DNA of 64,000 nt from positions 131,102,568 to 131,166,567 of the forward strand of contig NC_067283.1 of NCBI RefSeq assembly GCF_020740795.1, given 5' to 3'. The position numbers were made by a program, and so were the translations under genes. Positions within the stretch are counted from its first letter, which is position 1. Each line of letters starts with the position of its first letter. The stretch is from Apus apus (lineage: Eukaryota; Chordata; Aves; Apodiformes; Apodidae). The notes beneath the pieces were generated by a model. It ran no database searches. It was not told where the DNA came from and saw only the letters and a list, made by a program, of their open reading frames with translations. Positions 12,413 to 37,082 of this stretch are shown here, in pieces.

Positions 12413-14191
12413 ACTCCACAAACCTCAAAACAATCCGACCTTCATTGCTTCATTTAACTACCTCAGCTCCTTAGGTCACAAGACCCAAGCACAGCAGTTG
12501 GCAAAGGATACATATTTAAAGAACAAATCTGAACGTGCACTGCCAAGGAATGTGCAGGTGTCACGCCAGTACCAAACATCCTCAGGGTAAGACTGTTGGA
12601 GGCTTTCAAACCTCTGCTTCCCAACGACCTTGAAGACCTTCTGTTCTCCACAAGACAAAAATGTTTGGACCAACCAAGCAGCCTTACACAAAGGAGGCAC
12701 AGTCATACTGTTGGAAAATAACACTAAATCTTGAAGACTGAAAGCACCCTTAAAAACTTAACACAAAATAACTACAAAATAAGCAATACATCACATTATA
12801 TATTTTTGTATCGGATGACTTCCATGTGTTTGAGCATATACCTACATGAAACCCACACATACAAGACAGCACATTCAGGCAATATTGTTTTTCTTTTACA
12901 CACATACACAAGCTACTGTTGAGTTATCTGGCCTATTCAAACGCAGTGAAAAACAGTCCACAGCTCACATAAAAGGAGCATTATCCAATACAGTGTTGTC
13001 TTGCAAAAATGGAGTCAGAATTCCTGAGTCTCAGAGACGTTATGGTCTTCTTCCATTACTGGATTATCATATTTTCAAGGAGAACGTCTAGTTTTCATTT
13101 CTTCACTCTGGTGAAACTTAGAATAGATTGTGTCTTTTAAAAAAGTGTAAACCTTTCAGAAAAAAACATGCCAATCCAAGTGAATTTTTAAAGCTTTTTA
13201 GAGGGAGAGGGGATTCACTTACAAAATAAAGGCCACCTTCATGTAAAATTAGTACTGCCAGTATCCCATCATCTTGTTTAAAGGAGATTGAGCTCCCTGT
13301 TTTGTAAGCCTTTACATGCAGTCATGCGAGTTCAGAAAACTCCATCCTTTTATCAATTAAAAATACTATAAATAGGACTAACATGGAACAAGCCCTTTGT
13401 TACATCACCAAGGTGGTAAAACCAATGCAAGAGTTAAGTCATGAAGTCTCCTTCGAACAGTCTCTGCAATCTATTACAACTTCTGTATTTTCCCTTTTAC
13501 TTTGCATATTACACAGTGTAACTTAAAATGTTATTTAAGAGCACTTCAGTCCCACAATGTAGGATTTAAGCTTGTGTGAATACATATGCATGGCTCTGCA
13601 ACATTTTTAATGACTTAGAAAAATACATTCAACCAGAACTTTTTATAGGGTTCTCTTTTTTTTTTTTTTTTCCCCAAAATAAAAAAACTGAAGGAAAAGC
13701 CCAGTGGTCCCATCATTAGCTAAATAATACACACCTGGAAGCAATTCCAAAACAAAAGCATATTCAAGAATAATATACATTGAATGGCATACTTTCTCAT
13801 TCATTTTTATCAGTAATAAAATTCTACTGCATATAATTATTCAGCCTTATAAATAATGCCAAGCAGAAAAATATTTACCTCTGTGCTACTTTTCTCAGTT
13901 TATAGAAGCATTTCTCAGCTTACTGGAGCAAAAAGGAAAAAAATCTAAAGTGCAGACTACAGGCCATGACAGGCATAATAAATGACCAAAGGTGCAGCCA
14001 AATTTGCAATTACATCTTAAGTTACCTGACCATCTTTCTTTTCTTTCTAGAAGCCACCCCATGTGCAACTGAAGAGCTGGTCAATTGGTTTGTGCCACAG
14101 TACAACCTGTAACCACTTCTATTTTTTAAAAAAACTATTTGAATTGTCCATAGATACTTCTAGGCAATAGCTCAGGTTCACAAAACCTTAC

Positions 14192-14197
14192 TTTATT
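14192..14197 (-). terminator. AATAAA just after the TMEM64 stop (doubtful signal)
   Basis: On the minus strand AATAAA begins 13 nt after the TGA. A GT-rich GGTTTTGTG follows within about 10 nt, closer than a normal downstream element. It may be a chance match. Confidence 0.2.
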
Positions 14198-14209
14198 CAT
14201 ACTTGAAAA

Positions 14210-24500
<10,291 letters not shown>

Positions 24501-27500
24501 TATGTTCTGTCAGGGGAGCGAATGGTTGAGGCGTCTCTGACTAGACGGTGACTCTCGGGCTCCCGCGACGTGTCTGCTGCTCTCCCTTCCTTACGTTAAA
24601 GCTTTGTTTCACAAAGACCCTCTTTGCCTCGTCTTCACAAGCCAGACAAACCTCTCCCAGCCAGCAGCCGGGGGTTCCAGCCAGGGGGGACCCCCAAGGC
24701 CCCTCGGCTCCCGGGCTGCTGCGGTGCTGGCGGCATCTCCGGGCAGGACAGTTCGTCTCACCCGGCTGCGGGGCTCACATGCCCGGAGGCTCAGACGCAC
24801 TTTTGGATGGATTGAGGTCGAATTTTGCGCCGTTGCTAGAAAGAAAGAAACAGCCTGAATACAGAGCGAGGGCTCGATTTAGAGGGGTGTTTCCTCAGGA
24901 GCCTCATTGAGGCTGGACAGCTTCGTAGGTTGCTGTTGCTTTGGTGTCCCTGATGACAGGAGGCATGTGCAGTGCGGAAAGGGGTTTGTTTTCTTTACAG
25001 TGCTTATACCTACAACATGCTCCAGTGGAGTTACATTCCTCTGGTGGGAAATTTGCAAGCATATATAAAACGAGAATGTGTGTGGGAATTGTAACAGTTA
25101 AAGGGTGATTGGAACCCACCCCCCCAATCTCAAAATTAAGAACGTATGGTTAAAAATGTGCCACAAATATGTTCACTTTCAGAATACAATGTTAGAAATT
25201 ATATAACCTGGGCAATACAACAAATCATGGCAAAGATGTCTTTGAGCACCACAACAGAATAAAACAATCCTGGGAGACTACAGCAAGGAAGTTACAGATA
25301 AATATTTTCAGTATAATCTGCTTTCTTGCTGTCACCTGTATCTGAATGTGAGCATTTGATTTTGTGTGTGCTCTTTACTTAAGATACAAACACAGGCAGG
25401 GCATACACCCATGATAATAATGGCAAGAAAGCCCTGCATTACGGCTTCTGAAGGATGATGGCCATACTTGTACATTCAGTAAGGCATTTCAGCAAACTGG
25501 GAAGGCTGGAAGTTCAATAGAAAAAAACAAGAGGACAGAATATTACTTTCTGATTTTATACTAAGAGTATGTATGTGGATGTGGACTCAGCTTGTGTGTG
25601 TCTTTTTGTTCAGTACAGTGGCTTTCGTAGAATATAAAAAAGCCTGAGTGGAAATGTCTGTCAGAGTTACATGCTTTATGCTGCACCTACATTTCTGTAC
25701 TTAAAGTGTATAACCTTGTCCTCTGAGCTGGAATGAATTTCCTACTGCTGCTCCTAAAAACTAGAGGGTTCTGTATTTATAATCACAGAAAGCATATTTG
25801 AAGACCGTGAAAGGGCATGAGGAATATAATGGTCTATCTAAGTGGCTGTTCTGACATTGGACTCCAACCTATAAAAATATTTAGCTAGTTAGTGGAGATG
25901 CTTCTCGAGTCGATAGGAGTATAAAGGCTAAAACTCCTCCACTGGCTGAGCCCCTAAAATAGCTAATCCCAGCACTGTAGAGATCCTTGGAGCAAAAGCT
26001 CAGGAAGGAAAGACAACATGCAGTCATATTTTGAGTGATGGTCACATGGTCATGGAGCAGCAGCTGAAGCATCTTTGGATAAATATCCAAGCAAGGCCAC
26101 AGGAATTCAACAGGACTCCAGCAGAGCTGGGAGCCTCTCCCACACCCGGAGCAGATAGGGCTACAGAGCTGAGAGGCAGTGTCAGCTGGCTCCTGTGGGT
26201 CTTCCCGGTGTGCTTTTATCATCTGAAGGGGAAAAAAAAAACGCCTCACACACCCTTGAAAATTTGCCAGCTGCTGGATGAAATGGTCTGCCCTTGAGAC
26301 TTATTAGTCAGTGAATCATAAGATACCCCCCATGCTATGAATTACACAGTTGCAATGGCCTGATGTTACAAGCAAGGCAAGATCTGTAAGGAAAAGCAGT
26401 TATGTTTTAATAGACAAATCACTACACTCAGAAAAACAAGCAAGCTGGTGGGGACACAGCTCATGGGCAAACACTTTGTGCTCCAAAAGACAGTGCTGCT
26501 GCTTTTTTTTTTTCCGCTCAAGAAAGTTAGTTGATTTAGTGAATAATTTCCAACAAATGTCGTCTAGCCTGTTCTTTCAAAAAATACTGCTGGTCTGGTT
26601 AGCTTCAGAAATTATTTGAAGTAATAGGAATAAAAATTACAAGTTTAGTACATACAGGTTTAAATTATTATATCAACTAAAACTGCTCCTAAACTCCTCA
26701 GGCTGAGTTACTTAGATTCTCAATGAAGTCAGCTGTCATTTGAGCTGATTTCTTACCTTCTGTTTTGTTTTGGTATTTGTCAGTGAATCAATTTAAATCT
26801 GAGAGGTGCATGGTAATAGCCAGAGGACTGTTCTGCTTCAAGAAAAGGTGCTTCTGTAGAAAAATGTACTCCTGTTGCTGTTGATTATACTGGATTTTGA
26901 AGAATTTTTGCCATGTTTGTATTTTTCCACACCTTTTGTATATTACACACACCTGTGTGTAGGCCCAGGGGTATTTCCTCTATCTAGCATGAGCAGCTAA
27001 GAAACTCTATTTTGTGTTTTGCAAATTTCCTCCTCCTGTCCCATTTTTTATTTCAAGGAGTTTTAGCATGCAAACACATCCAGCTTAAGCATGTGAGTAG
27101 TCTTCAACTGAAGTGAAAGACATGACTCATTTAGGCCCATACATCTGGTCAGCACTGAGTAGAGGTCCTGAAGCTGGAAAGTGGGATAAGTTAAGCCATC
27201 AAGTAGAAAGAAACCAAAATAATTCTGTGTTGTGAGCTCCTGAAAATTTGCTATAGTTATTTCTGAGTTTCTCATTGGGAGGGAGAAGCAGGACTTTTTT
27301 TGAGAAGATGATATTAATGACCATAACTTAACTTTTAAATGCCTGTGCTGCTTAATTCCATCAGCTTAATGTGAAGATCATTTGGTGGGAACTCCCAACG
27401 TTGGAGTAACTATTCTTTGGCCACAGCAGGCGGTCACCAGAAGTGCCTCCATCTTATCCAGTCTTCCTTGTCATACACTCCTTTACACCCACATGAAGGA

Positions 27501-29990
27501 AGATGCATGCACTTTGCTCATGCAGAGAATACTCTTTTGCTGTTTAACAGGGGATGAGTTGCAAGGATTTGGGGGAAGATACTAGCAAAGAGCAAGCAAT
27601 AACCACAAATTATTCTGGTAGACCAAGTTAGTCTGCAGAACATAGGCTGGGCACCACTGATTTGGGATTGTTGTATTTTAAATACATGTGCATTCGCAGC
27701 TTTGTCAAAGCAAACGAGAAGTATGCTGAAGGAAAACAAGCTATCACATATCTTTATATGAGATTGGTTGGATTCCCAGTGAAAGGTGATAGTTGTAAAG
27801 TTGCCGCATCAGGAACTGGAGGTGCAAGAGGAGAAATGGGGCTATTAGCAACTTAAGCTCATCCAGTGTTTTAGTTTTTTGGACAAATACCAATGAAGAT
27901 GTAAGAAAGCTTGTGTTGCTATGACCTGCAGCTGTTTAGGTCAGAAGAAATGAAATGCCCATGTGATTCAATAAACTTTTTTCAAGAAACTTTTAAAGTC
28001 ATAGGTTGTGAATCCAAACTGTGTTATTTTGCAGCTTGATTGATTAGGAGTTTGCCTATAGGACTAGAAATGTTATTGCTTTATTTCTAGTCTCAGTCTC
28101 CCAGCCAAGTACCATACGGTTGTGTTGAAAACATTCAATCATTTGATACACTATCATAAACTAACACAATTCAGAAAATGAACATGTTAATTTTCATACA
28201 TGTTTGTACAGAATATACACAGTTAATATAACAATTTTACAGTAAACATTTTGTGCAGATTTAAGTACAACTATATGTATGACATGAGTAAAAACTAAAT
28301 GCATTAAGCAATGTGCCAAAATATTTACATTGAAGGGAAGATTCTGAGACATCACTCTCATGTTAGGTGTTATATAAATAGTGACATACCTAAAACAAGT
28401 TAATTTCAGGTGAACTGTGAAGATTTATGATGCCTTACATGATATTCCATCCAGTGTCCTGGCCCAGAAACAGCAAATAAGTAACCTTAGACATCGTTGT
28501 ACATAAAGCAAAATTACAGCTATATACTTGGTACATCTGTAGCTGCTTTCAGCTGTTGCAGTAATGGAAAACTTAACCTAATTCATCTTAAAGACTCACA
28601 TGGGATTCTTCCTTGCAAAAGGATATCCTTAGGCTGACAGTAGAAACTTCTGCCAGTTTTTCATTCCATGAAATGATGGCTTTGTTGCGAAAAGACCTCG
28701 TTAGTCAGGGGCTATTGGTATAATGCTGAGTAGCTAACCATAAGCTTGTAACTCACAACGTTGCTTGTGAGGACTAGGCTAGCACTGGCAGCACTAGGAA
28801 ATGGTAAGCTATTTAAGAAGGACTAAGTTTATTACCTTCAGTGTCCTCCTGGATTGCACAGTGCAAACATTGGATGCACTTCTACTGGGGCCACTAACTG
28901 GAAACCTAAATTTTCCAGCAGCAGAATATTAGAGACAGATCTTGAGAGCACTAACATTTAGAAGATGTGCTTTCAGAATGAATTTTGGGCTTTGTGAAAT
29001 AAGGTAGAGTGAGCAAAGCGTATATGAGGAATAGAAAACTCTCTTCAGTAAAGTAATTTAGTGAGGTTGCTTACATATAGATTCTCCTCTGCTTAAAAGT
29101 GACTACAAGAAGCGTATGTAACTCCATACAATGCTCAGGCCACTTGCAATGGGGGGAAGTTGGGAAAGTGGAAATGTTAGAATATGTTAAGTGTCATGTT
29201 TTCATCAATTCCCACAGATCTGTGACTTTCCAGCAATATATACTTTGACATTACACATGCCTTTTGATACATCTGCAACACTTTTTATCTAAACACATGT
29301 GTAAAATCTACATCTATTTCCTTTTTATATATACTTTTAAAGTATATTAGACTTAAGCTGAAAGCAAAAAAAAAGCAGACTGCATTTTCACAATTGCCAT
29401 AACAAGGGTATAGTCCTAGCAGGTTATGGATTGGAAGTCAGTTTCTCCTAATATTTTTGGATCAGTAATTTTTTAAGAGTATTTAACATTAAAGGTTAAT
29501 CAAAGAACCAAAGATTCTGTTTTAGCAACACAATAATATTTGACTGGGTATTACTGTTAAGCTTTATCAAGCAGCTTTAGGGTTGGCTTCAAGTCAGCGC
29601 TGAAGCAGAACATTGTATTTCAGTTTGTGGGCTGGATAAACAAACAAATATTTAAGTTTGCTTCTATAAAGCAGGCCACTGATCTCAGTTACAGCAATTT
29701 AAGATCAGAAAGAAGCTCATGGGTTTATTTTTTATGTGTTGTCTTGATTTATAATTAGCTTTTACTTTGCGAAGTTTGAGCAGCCCTTTCCCATCTTTGT
29801 TGTTACTCCTTTATCTGAGAAACCACAATGTGGTAACTGCCAGCAGGCACTGAACATAGCAGGATTTTATGTCTCTGAAGAAGGATGAGGATTAAAAAAA
29901 TCCCAGCTTTTAAAATCAATGGCAGAACCCTTGTCTGAGTGTTACATTTGTCGTGATTCCTTGTCTCTCTCCTGCCTGGCTTGCCATTAG
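24501..29990. other. Intergenic DNA between TMEM64 and NECAB1, nothing recognised
   Basis: No exon, RNA gene or transposable element was recognised in this interval. Open frames are short and motif-free. An uncharacterised non-coding transcript or enhancer cannot be excluded by reading alone. Confidence 0.45.
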
Positions 29991-30993
29991 TGTTGTGGTT
30001 TGGGACAACACGACAACAAATGAACAGCCCTATGGCCACTCACTCAACACCCCCCCACACACACATTCTGGGATGAGGAGGACAAAGCTCGTGGGTCGAG
30101 AAAGGACAAGGGAGGGGTCTTCACCGATTAAGGTCCCAGGCAAAACAGACTCAGCTTGGGGAAAAAACAGCAATTTAATTTCACACTAATCAAACACACA
30201 CAGGACACAGACAACACAAAGACCAGGGCTTACATATGTTACCCCACCCCTCCCTTCTTCCCGGGCCCAAATCACTTTGTTCCCGGTTTCTCTCCCTCCT
30301 TCCCCTCAGCAGCACAGGGGGACAGCAGATGGGGTTTAGAGTCAGTTCACAGGCTTGTGGTTCCTGCCACTCCTTCCTCCTCAGGAAGAAGGATTCCTTA
30401 CAGTCCTTCCCTGCTGCCCCACAGGGTCCCTCCCATGGGAGAGAGTCCTCCACGAACCTCTCCTTCATGAGTCCTTCCCATGAGGTCCAGAGCTGCTCCA
30501 GTGTGGGTTTCCCACAGAGTCACAGGCTCCTTCGGGAACAAACTCCCCTGATGCCAGGGTCTTCCAAAGCTGCGTAATCAGAGTCCACAGGCAGCAAATC
30601 CACTGGCTGCAAAATCCAAGTCCACTGGCCAAGCTCACCCCTCCTGGCGCCTTCAGGGAATGTGCCACCACATTCCTCCATGAGTGCAGGGGGACAGCTG
30701 CCATCTCACCATGGGTTGCAGGGAAACTTCTGCTTGGGCACCTTCTTCCCCTTCTTCCTCACCAACCACCAGCACCGCTCTGCTTCCCCAGCACAGCTCT
30801 TCTCTCTCAAGTGCCTGCTCTGCTCAGGTGTTATAGCTGTTCTTTCGTATGTTAACTGCTGAGGCGCATCTATCGTCCCTCTAATGGCTCCTTGGCTGGG
30901 TTTGGAGCAGGGGGAGCTTCTCAGCTTCTTACCTGAGCCACTCCTGTGGCCCTTCCCCTGCTACCAAAAAACCCACCAAACCAAACCAGAACA
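29991..30993. mobile_element. Solo LTR of an avian endogenous retrovirus
   Basis: The 1-kb block starts TGTTGTGGTTTGGG and ends CCAAACCAGAACA, so it has TG...CA termini with a short imperfect inverted repeat. The internal order resembles a common avian ERV LTR family as I remember it: 'ggccactcactcaacacccc', 'gctcgtgggtcgag', 'cagcaatttaa', repeated CTGC/CCTCC-rich pieces, 'gggggagcttctcagcttct', 'cccctgctaccaaaa'. No second LTR or gag/pol/env-like sequence is found nearby, so it is a solo LTR left by recombination. I could not see a clear target-site duplication, and orientation is left open. It is GC-richer than its surroundings. Confidence 0.75.
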
Positions 30994-31095
30994 ACGTTTT
31001 ATCAGGCACTGTTGCTGCAAGAAAGAACAATGATACTGATCCACATTTACAATCTTTGTTGTAGTATATCTATTAAATTATTAATTGTTAACTAG

Positions 31096-31820
31096 AGATA
31101 TGAATACAGGTTGAGGGAAGACATGCTAGAGAGCAGCCCTGTGGAAAAAGACCTGGGGGTCCTAGTGGATCAAAAGCTGGACATAAGCCACCAATGTGCA
31201 ATTGCAGCCCAGAAGGCCAACCACATCCTGGGCTGCATCAAGAGGAGTTTGGGCAGCAGATCGAGAGAAGTGATTCTGCCCCTCTACTCTGCCCTGGTGA
31301 GACCTCACCTGGAGTACTGCATCCAGCTCTGGAGCTCCCAACGCAAGAAAGATGTGGACCAGTTGGCATGTGTCTGGAGGAGGACAATAAAAAGTATCAG
31401 AGGGCTGAAGACAGGCTGAGAGAGTTGGGGTTGTTCAGACTGAAGAAGGGAAGACTCTGGGGAGACCTTATAGCAACCTTCCAATACCTGGAAGGAGCCT
31501 ATAAGAAGGCTGGGGAAGACCTGTTCACAAGGGCATGTAACAATAGGACAAGGGGTAATGGTTTCAAGCTAGAGAAGGGTAGATTTAGGTTGGACATTAG
31601 GAAAAAGTTCTTTAATATGAGGGTCGAGGATCATTGGAACAGGTTGCCTGGAGAGGTGTTGGGAGCCTCATCTGTGGAGACATTCAGGGTAAGGCTTCAT
31701 GGGGATCTGAGCAATCTGTTCTACTTGGAGATGTCCCTGCCTAGTGTAGGGGGGTTGGACTAGATGACCTTTAAAGGTCCCTTCCAATCCCATACATTCT
31801 ATGACTCTATTCTATTACTT
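31096..31820 (+). mobile_element. CR1 LINE, 5'-truncated, ORF2 C-terminal end plus 3' UTR
   Basis: Translation of 31111-31419 gives the CR1 ORF2 C-terminal region ([51 protein letters not shown]). A frameshift follows, and the next piece continues with [18 protein letters not shown] and NRTRGNGFKLEKGRF. The 3' UTR ends in 'acattctatgactctattct'. The copy begins downstream of the RT catalytic motifs and is dead. Confidence 0.93.
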
Positions 31821-34800
31821 ATTTTTCTAAGTTTCCAGCCAGACTAGCTAATGCATTTTGAACCTCCTCCAAGGGAGCATTTGCATTTTACATTCAGCAC
31901 TGGTGAAAGCACGATTCAAAGCCCAATTTCCCTCCCATTTTCATTGTTATGGCTCTAGCCCCATGCAAAAGAACATCTTAATTAGAAGCCCCAAAAGTCA
32001 GAGTTCAGTAGGCAACCTGACCCTTCCTCTCATGTGGAGTTTAAAGGAGAGGCAGATTAATGCTGAGTTTGCAAAACAGTTCCCAGTCTCCTGTTAATGA
32101 TCTCACCTCTTATCTAAGACTCTTTGCTAAGACTGCAAAATGGAAACTCCACTTTTTGCCTACTTTTTCTAGGCTCTAGTGTCTGCACAGCTACTCCAGC
32201 AGCTGAGATCAGGGACACAATGTAGTTGAAAAAGGAGCGATTCATTAGCTTTGCGATAAGGATTTTGCCAAAGGCTTGGAGCGTCCTCTCTTTCTTTTGA
32301 AGCATTCAGTAGCCCTCAGCAGGCTTAGTAGGTATTTAGGAACTCACAAGAGGTGCTCCACATCAAGAAGTCTAGGAGGTAGAAAAAGAACAGAGAAAAA
32401 AAAAAAAAAGGATTGATCAGACCAGACTGTGAGGACTGGCAGGACCTAAAGTATGTTATTGTTGATAGGAGACCACATGAAAAAGGGCTGTGTTTTTTTT
32501 TCAGTTCCATTCCTTCTATCCCCAATCACAAGAGGTGTTGTAAACATGAAAGTGTCTTTTAGTACTACTTAACTGGCATTATACAGGAGAATGGTACAAG
32601 AAACAGGGCAGAGGGACAAGGGCTGTGCATGGAAGAGCCTGCTCTCTCCAACCCCAAAATTGCTCTGTCCAAGGCAACCTCCATGCACTGTTTTCTGGAC
32701 TTGAGGGCAGCTTTTCAATAACAAGGAGGAACCTCTATCACTGTAAGAGACAGCCTTGCACACAGTAATTAAGATTAGTGTGTTTGCTAAATATGAAGCC
32801 TGTGTGCAGAGCAGGTCTCTATAGGGCACACAGCTTAGGCAGGTAGTCCAGATGCATGGTGATTTAGACTTTGGAAAGCAAACATTCCCGTATTGCACCT
32901 TTTACCAGTTTCAGAGCCAGAATAGGAGTGGTAAAAATATTTAGACGTGTTGAAACTGTTTATTGACTTTGGGACTAACTTAAACTGCTCATGCCTTGAT
33001 CCAGAGCATGTGTCTTTAAACTCAAGTTATTTAATAAACCTGGTTTAAAATATATTGTTAGATAAAATCAGGAAAAAAGGATTTCTAAACATGGTCTTGC
33101 AACAAAATAGCAGCACATGAGTTTTAATCATACAAGGAGATACTTGGGTTTGCCCTCATTTTACTGTATCCTGAGCAAAATCATGTTTTCTGCAGCCAAT
33201 AAAACTGAATATTGTAAACAATTGGATGCAGCATTATTAAGTGTACAGAAAAGTTATATATGTCACTGGTAGACATGCTTAAGCAGACATTCACAAAACC
33301 AGAGTTTTCCGTTGCTGTGCTCAACAGCTCATCTCTTCTCCAGCTCAGATCATTACCTGGATTCAGAGTTTGTTTGTGAAGGTGGTTGGTTGGGGTTTAA
33401 AGCCATTGCTGCTCAATCTTTATTGTAACAATTTAAAATTGAAGATTTTTCACTTAGCTACAACAAATTTTTCAACTGTCTCACACTCTAGTACTTTGCA
33501 TCCTCAAAACATTATATAAGCATTTTGTGTTGGACTTATTACCTCCATCTGTTCCTTGAAGCACCTAAAATTACCTTTATGAAATATGAATGCATTAAAT
33601 CAAGCACATTGTATACCTGAACGAAGCTGCTCTAAAGTGCTTTCCAAGTCATCGGGCAAAACAGGCCTGATGTTTGCGAATTCTTTTTCTCTCTTAAAAT
33701 TTTTTAAGAATATCTGTTTTATTTAAAGTAAGTTTGTGAAACAGGAAAAGTTATCAAAAGTTTCTTCTTGTTTTTCACAGTTTCTCTAATGTATTCTGAA
33801 ATTACTGTTTCAATATAGTTTGTATTCCTTCATGAAAGATCAAGTTTTATTAGTATGCAGACATCTCATACTGCTCCATCTTTAGGAACATGTTTGCTTT
33901 CGTCATCAGGAACAGTCTCAGGGGTAACACTGAATGTCATCCTTCATTTCCTCTTTCCAGGCAATAATGGTGGGAGGTTCACCTCTGTTTTCCTTTGTCC
34001 CCTGTCTCCCTTCTTGCATTCTGCCTGTGGCCGTGGGGCAGCAGTCGTATAGTAGTTCTTTGAGCAGTTGCACCAGTTACTTCAGGCATGCAAATCTCTT
34101 CAAATGAACTTCTCCATGCCCCTTAGCACCTGTTGCTGCTTTATCACTTTACTGCCAGATGGGCAACAGGCACCAGTCCTGAGCTAGGGAGAGCTGAGAT
34201 GCCATTCCATCCTCAGAGCAGCAGCACTGTTAAATTCCTCACTGGAAACTGGATAAGATGATTAACTAATTTTTGTTGTGTTTTTTTTTTTAAATTACTT
34301 TCATTCTTCTTTACATATGTTATTAATAATTGTTGATAAGACAGAATTGAGAGACATTACTTTTGACATCTTTTTTTCATCCTAACTGTGTAGCCAAAAA
34401 TAAAGAAAACAAGGACTGTATCATCATTAAGATGTTAATTGAGTGATGAGACAGGTCAAAACTAAACAGGAAATTCTTTAATTTTTACTTCCTGAGCTTT
34501 TATTAAGTAGCCAATGCAGGCCAGTTCCTGAAAAAGCCTTTGTTTAGCAATTGGACAAAAATCAAAAGATAAATTTGAAGGCCATCTCCATTGCAGCTGT
34601 CCTGACAGATTCTCTTCAACATGCAGTAAGACTCCTTTAAAAATATTAACTCCGTCTATCTAAAGATGCTTCAAGAGAGGTTGAGTGAATCTAATCTGCC
34701 AGAGCTGTTATATTCCAGAATAATTTATTCTGTCTGTCCTCATCTAATGTTCAGAATATCAGCATGGCAATCAGATTATCCCAGAGATCGTATTATTAAT

Positions 34801-37082
34801 CTTTGCACTTTTTAAAGTGTTTGTTTTAGCTCTACTGTATGAGACCAGGATCCTGTCAAGGGCTTGTTCTCTATGTATCTCCCACAGCCCAGCAACATGG
34901 GGTTTCAGACTGAAAAAATGTCCTTTGTGATTTCCTTTACCGTATGGGAGGGGTTAGAGAGGAAATGCTGTTAACTATATAGAAAGAAGAGTAAATTACA
35001 CCAATTACAGTGGCTTCTGCATGACCAACTCTGAGCCAGTGTCACTTGTGCCCTCAGATGTGTACACTGCAGCAGATGCAGACACATCCACACTTCTCTC
35101 TCTGGAGCTCAATCTGTCCCTGAGTTAGGCCAGATTCCCTCTTAGGAATAGCTCCAGGAATTAGCAGATCTAATTGCATTATCTAGAGTCATTTTGACTA
35201 TGGTGAGCAGAAACAATCATGAATGAGACCTTGATAAAAGCCTTTAGTCTCTTGTCAATCTCTAGGCAGTTTTTAGAAAGCTGATCCGTTCTATACACCC
35301 ATTTATATAGGCTATGTAGTTTTATACAGCCAGCTTCAGTGCTGGGGACTGAAGAAAAAAAAATACAAGAATACTCAGAGACGAAGAGCAATGCAAATAT
35401 AGCATATCCAATAAAAGATGTGCTTGTGTTTGATTTAGATTCTGTTGCCATTTATGTTTAAAATAATCTGATTGGTTCAGGTTATTCAGCACCTGGAACG
35501 TTCCCTTCACTGCTTACCAAAAATAATTAAGCCTCATTCTTTGTGATAAAGGACACAAGAAAGGGAAGCCATGGAGAAAAAGACAGGAGAGGAGGCTTTG
35601 AGAAATACTCGGAATATTCAGCAATGGGTTTGTAAGCCCACCTGAAGCCTAAAACAGACCAGGATTTCTGGCCCATGAACACAGACTTTAGGAGCTGCTA
35701 AGAGGGAGTATCAGGCAGAACAGGTCTCACAGGAGTGCAGAATGGTGGGAACACCTGAACCCTTGTCCTATCCTTAGCAAGGGAGAAAATTTTGCCACTG
35801 ATTAAGTGTGAAATTCTAAGTGAAACAGTGTCTTAATGCTGTTTTCCTCACGGATGTTTCCATTCATAGTTCGGTTCGTATTTACTGCTGTGCCAACAAA
35901 TGTGCATCAAATGCCTTTCCACTGCTCCTTTTTTCTCAGAACCTCTGCCAAACCATACAATTGATTCTTCAGTGTTCTTCAGACAGTTTGAGAGTCTATA
36001 AACTGTAGTTACTGCAATATACACAAAAAAGCAAGGGAAAGAGAGGAATAATAATCTCTTGCATGCTTTGATGGCAAAATTGTCCATACAACAAGGAAGT
36101 ATACTTTTTTTTTTTTTAATTCTTTTAAGTTTCAACAGCTGCCAAATTCATACTCTGCTAAACTCCAGTATTTAAAAAATGCAGCAACTTAGCTGCAAGG
36201 GATTTTGCCAACGAACTGGAGTGTTCCTCTAGTTCTGAAGCTGGCTTTTCCAAACCAGTGTATGCAGCCTGCTTTGTATCTGGGTACAGAGGTTCTTCCA
36301 GCCTCTGCCTCAGACCTCATCTTCTGCATTTTATGAATCTTCCTCATATTCTCTTTCTTATCTGATCAAGAATAATATTCATCCTGCAAACTAAAGATGG
36401 ATATGTTAATTAGTACTAATTAGATTAATAAGATGTTACAGTTACATAAAGGACTTGCCAGTGGAACCTGGGAAAGGAAAAGGAAAGGAAGTGGAGGAAG
36501 GGGAAGAGAGAGTTTATCTGTGGAAACCACTTTAAAAGTACCAAGGACACCTCTGGTTGCTATTTCTGAACTACAAAACCAGAGCAAAGACTTGCATTTG
36601 AACTCATAGGCCAGGCTGAAACCAGTACAGCTGCCAAATAATTAGGCCATCTTGGGAAACTCTTTCACTAAGCAGTACTCTCCATTATACCGTTGTTTTC
36701 TTGTGTGAGTTACTCAGTAAAGTGAGCACTTCGCTGAGTGAAGGAGAGAGACTGTCTCCATGAAGAAGGAGAATCAAAAGCTGTTGCACGCTGTCCAGGT
36801 GTAAAAACTCTTCTGCTGGAAAGAGCACAACAAGATCAACTCTTTCTCTCTAAAGAACTGTGTTGGTCTTTGTGGATATTAACAGGAATAACTATACAAG
36901 AGTTGTTGGGGAAATGAAGCCGAGCAGAGCCATGGCACCCAGACAAAAGTAATTTCAAACTTAAGCAGAGAAGAGGGGAGACTTGTGCTGGTATGGATTT
37001 GACAAAGATGAGGTGGCAATGAGAACAGAGCAATAGGAGAACATTATCCCAAAAACGCAGTTGGCACTAGCACTAGTAAGTG
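31821..37082. other. Intergenic DNA, nothing recognised
   Basis: There is no gene, RNA or element I can name. It contains short homopolymer runs (for example poly(A) near 32397-32409, poly(T) near 34281-34290) and a GGAAA-rich patch near 36471-36510. Confidence 0.45.

Larger units (their letters stand above)
11781..14209 (-). other. TMEM64: Probable TMEM64 3' UTR and adjacent downstream DNA
   Basis: This AT-rich sequence directly follows the TMEM64 stop codon on the minus strand. No splice sites or other genes were recognised. It contains a CAAA-rich stretch (about 12355-12412), a 17-bp tandem repeat (12199-12258) and a poly(T) run near 13657-13672. Assignment to the 3' UTR rests on position only, and the true end is uncertain. 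Confidence 0.35.
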
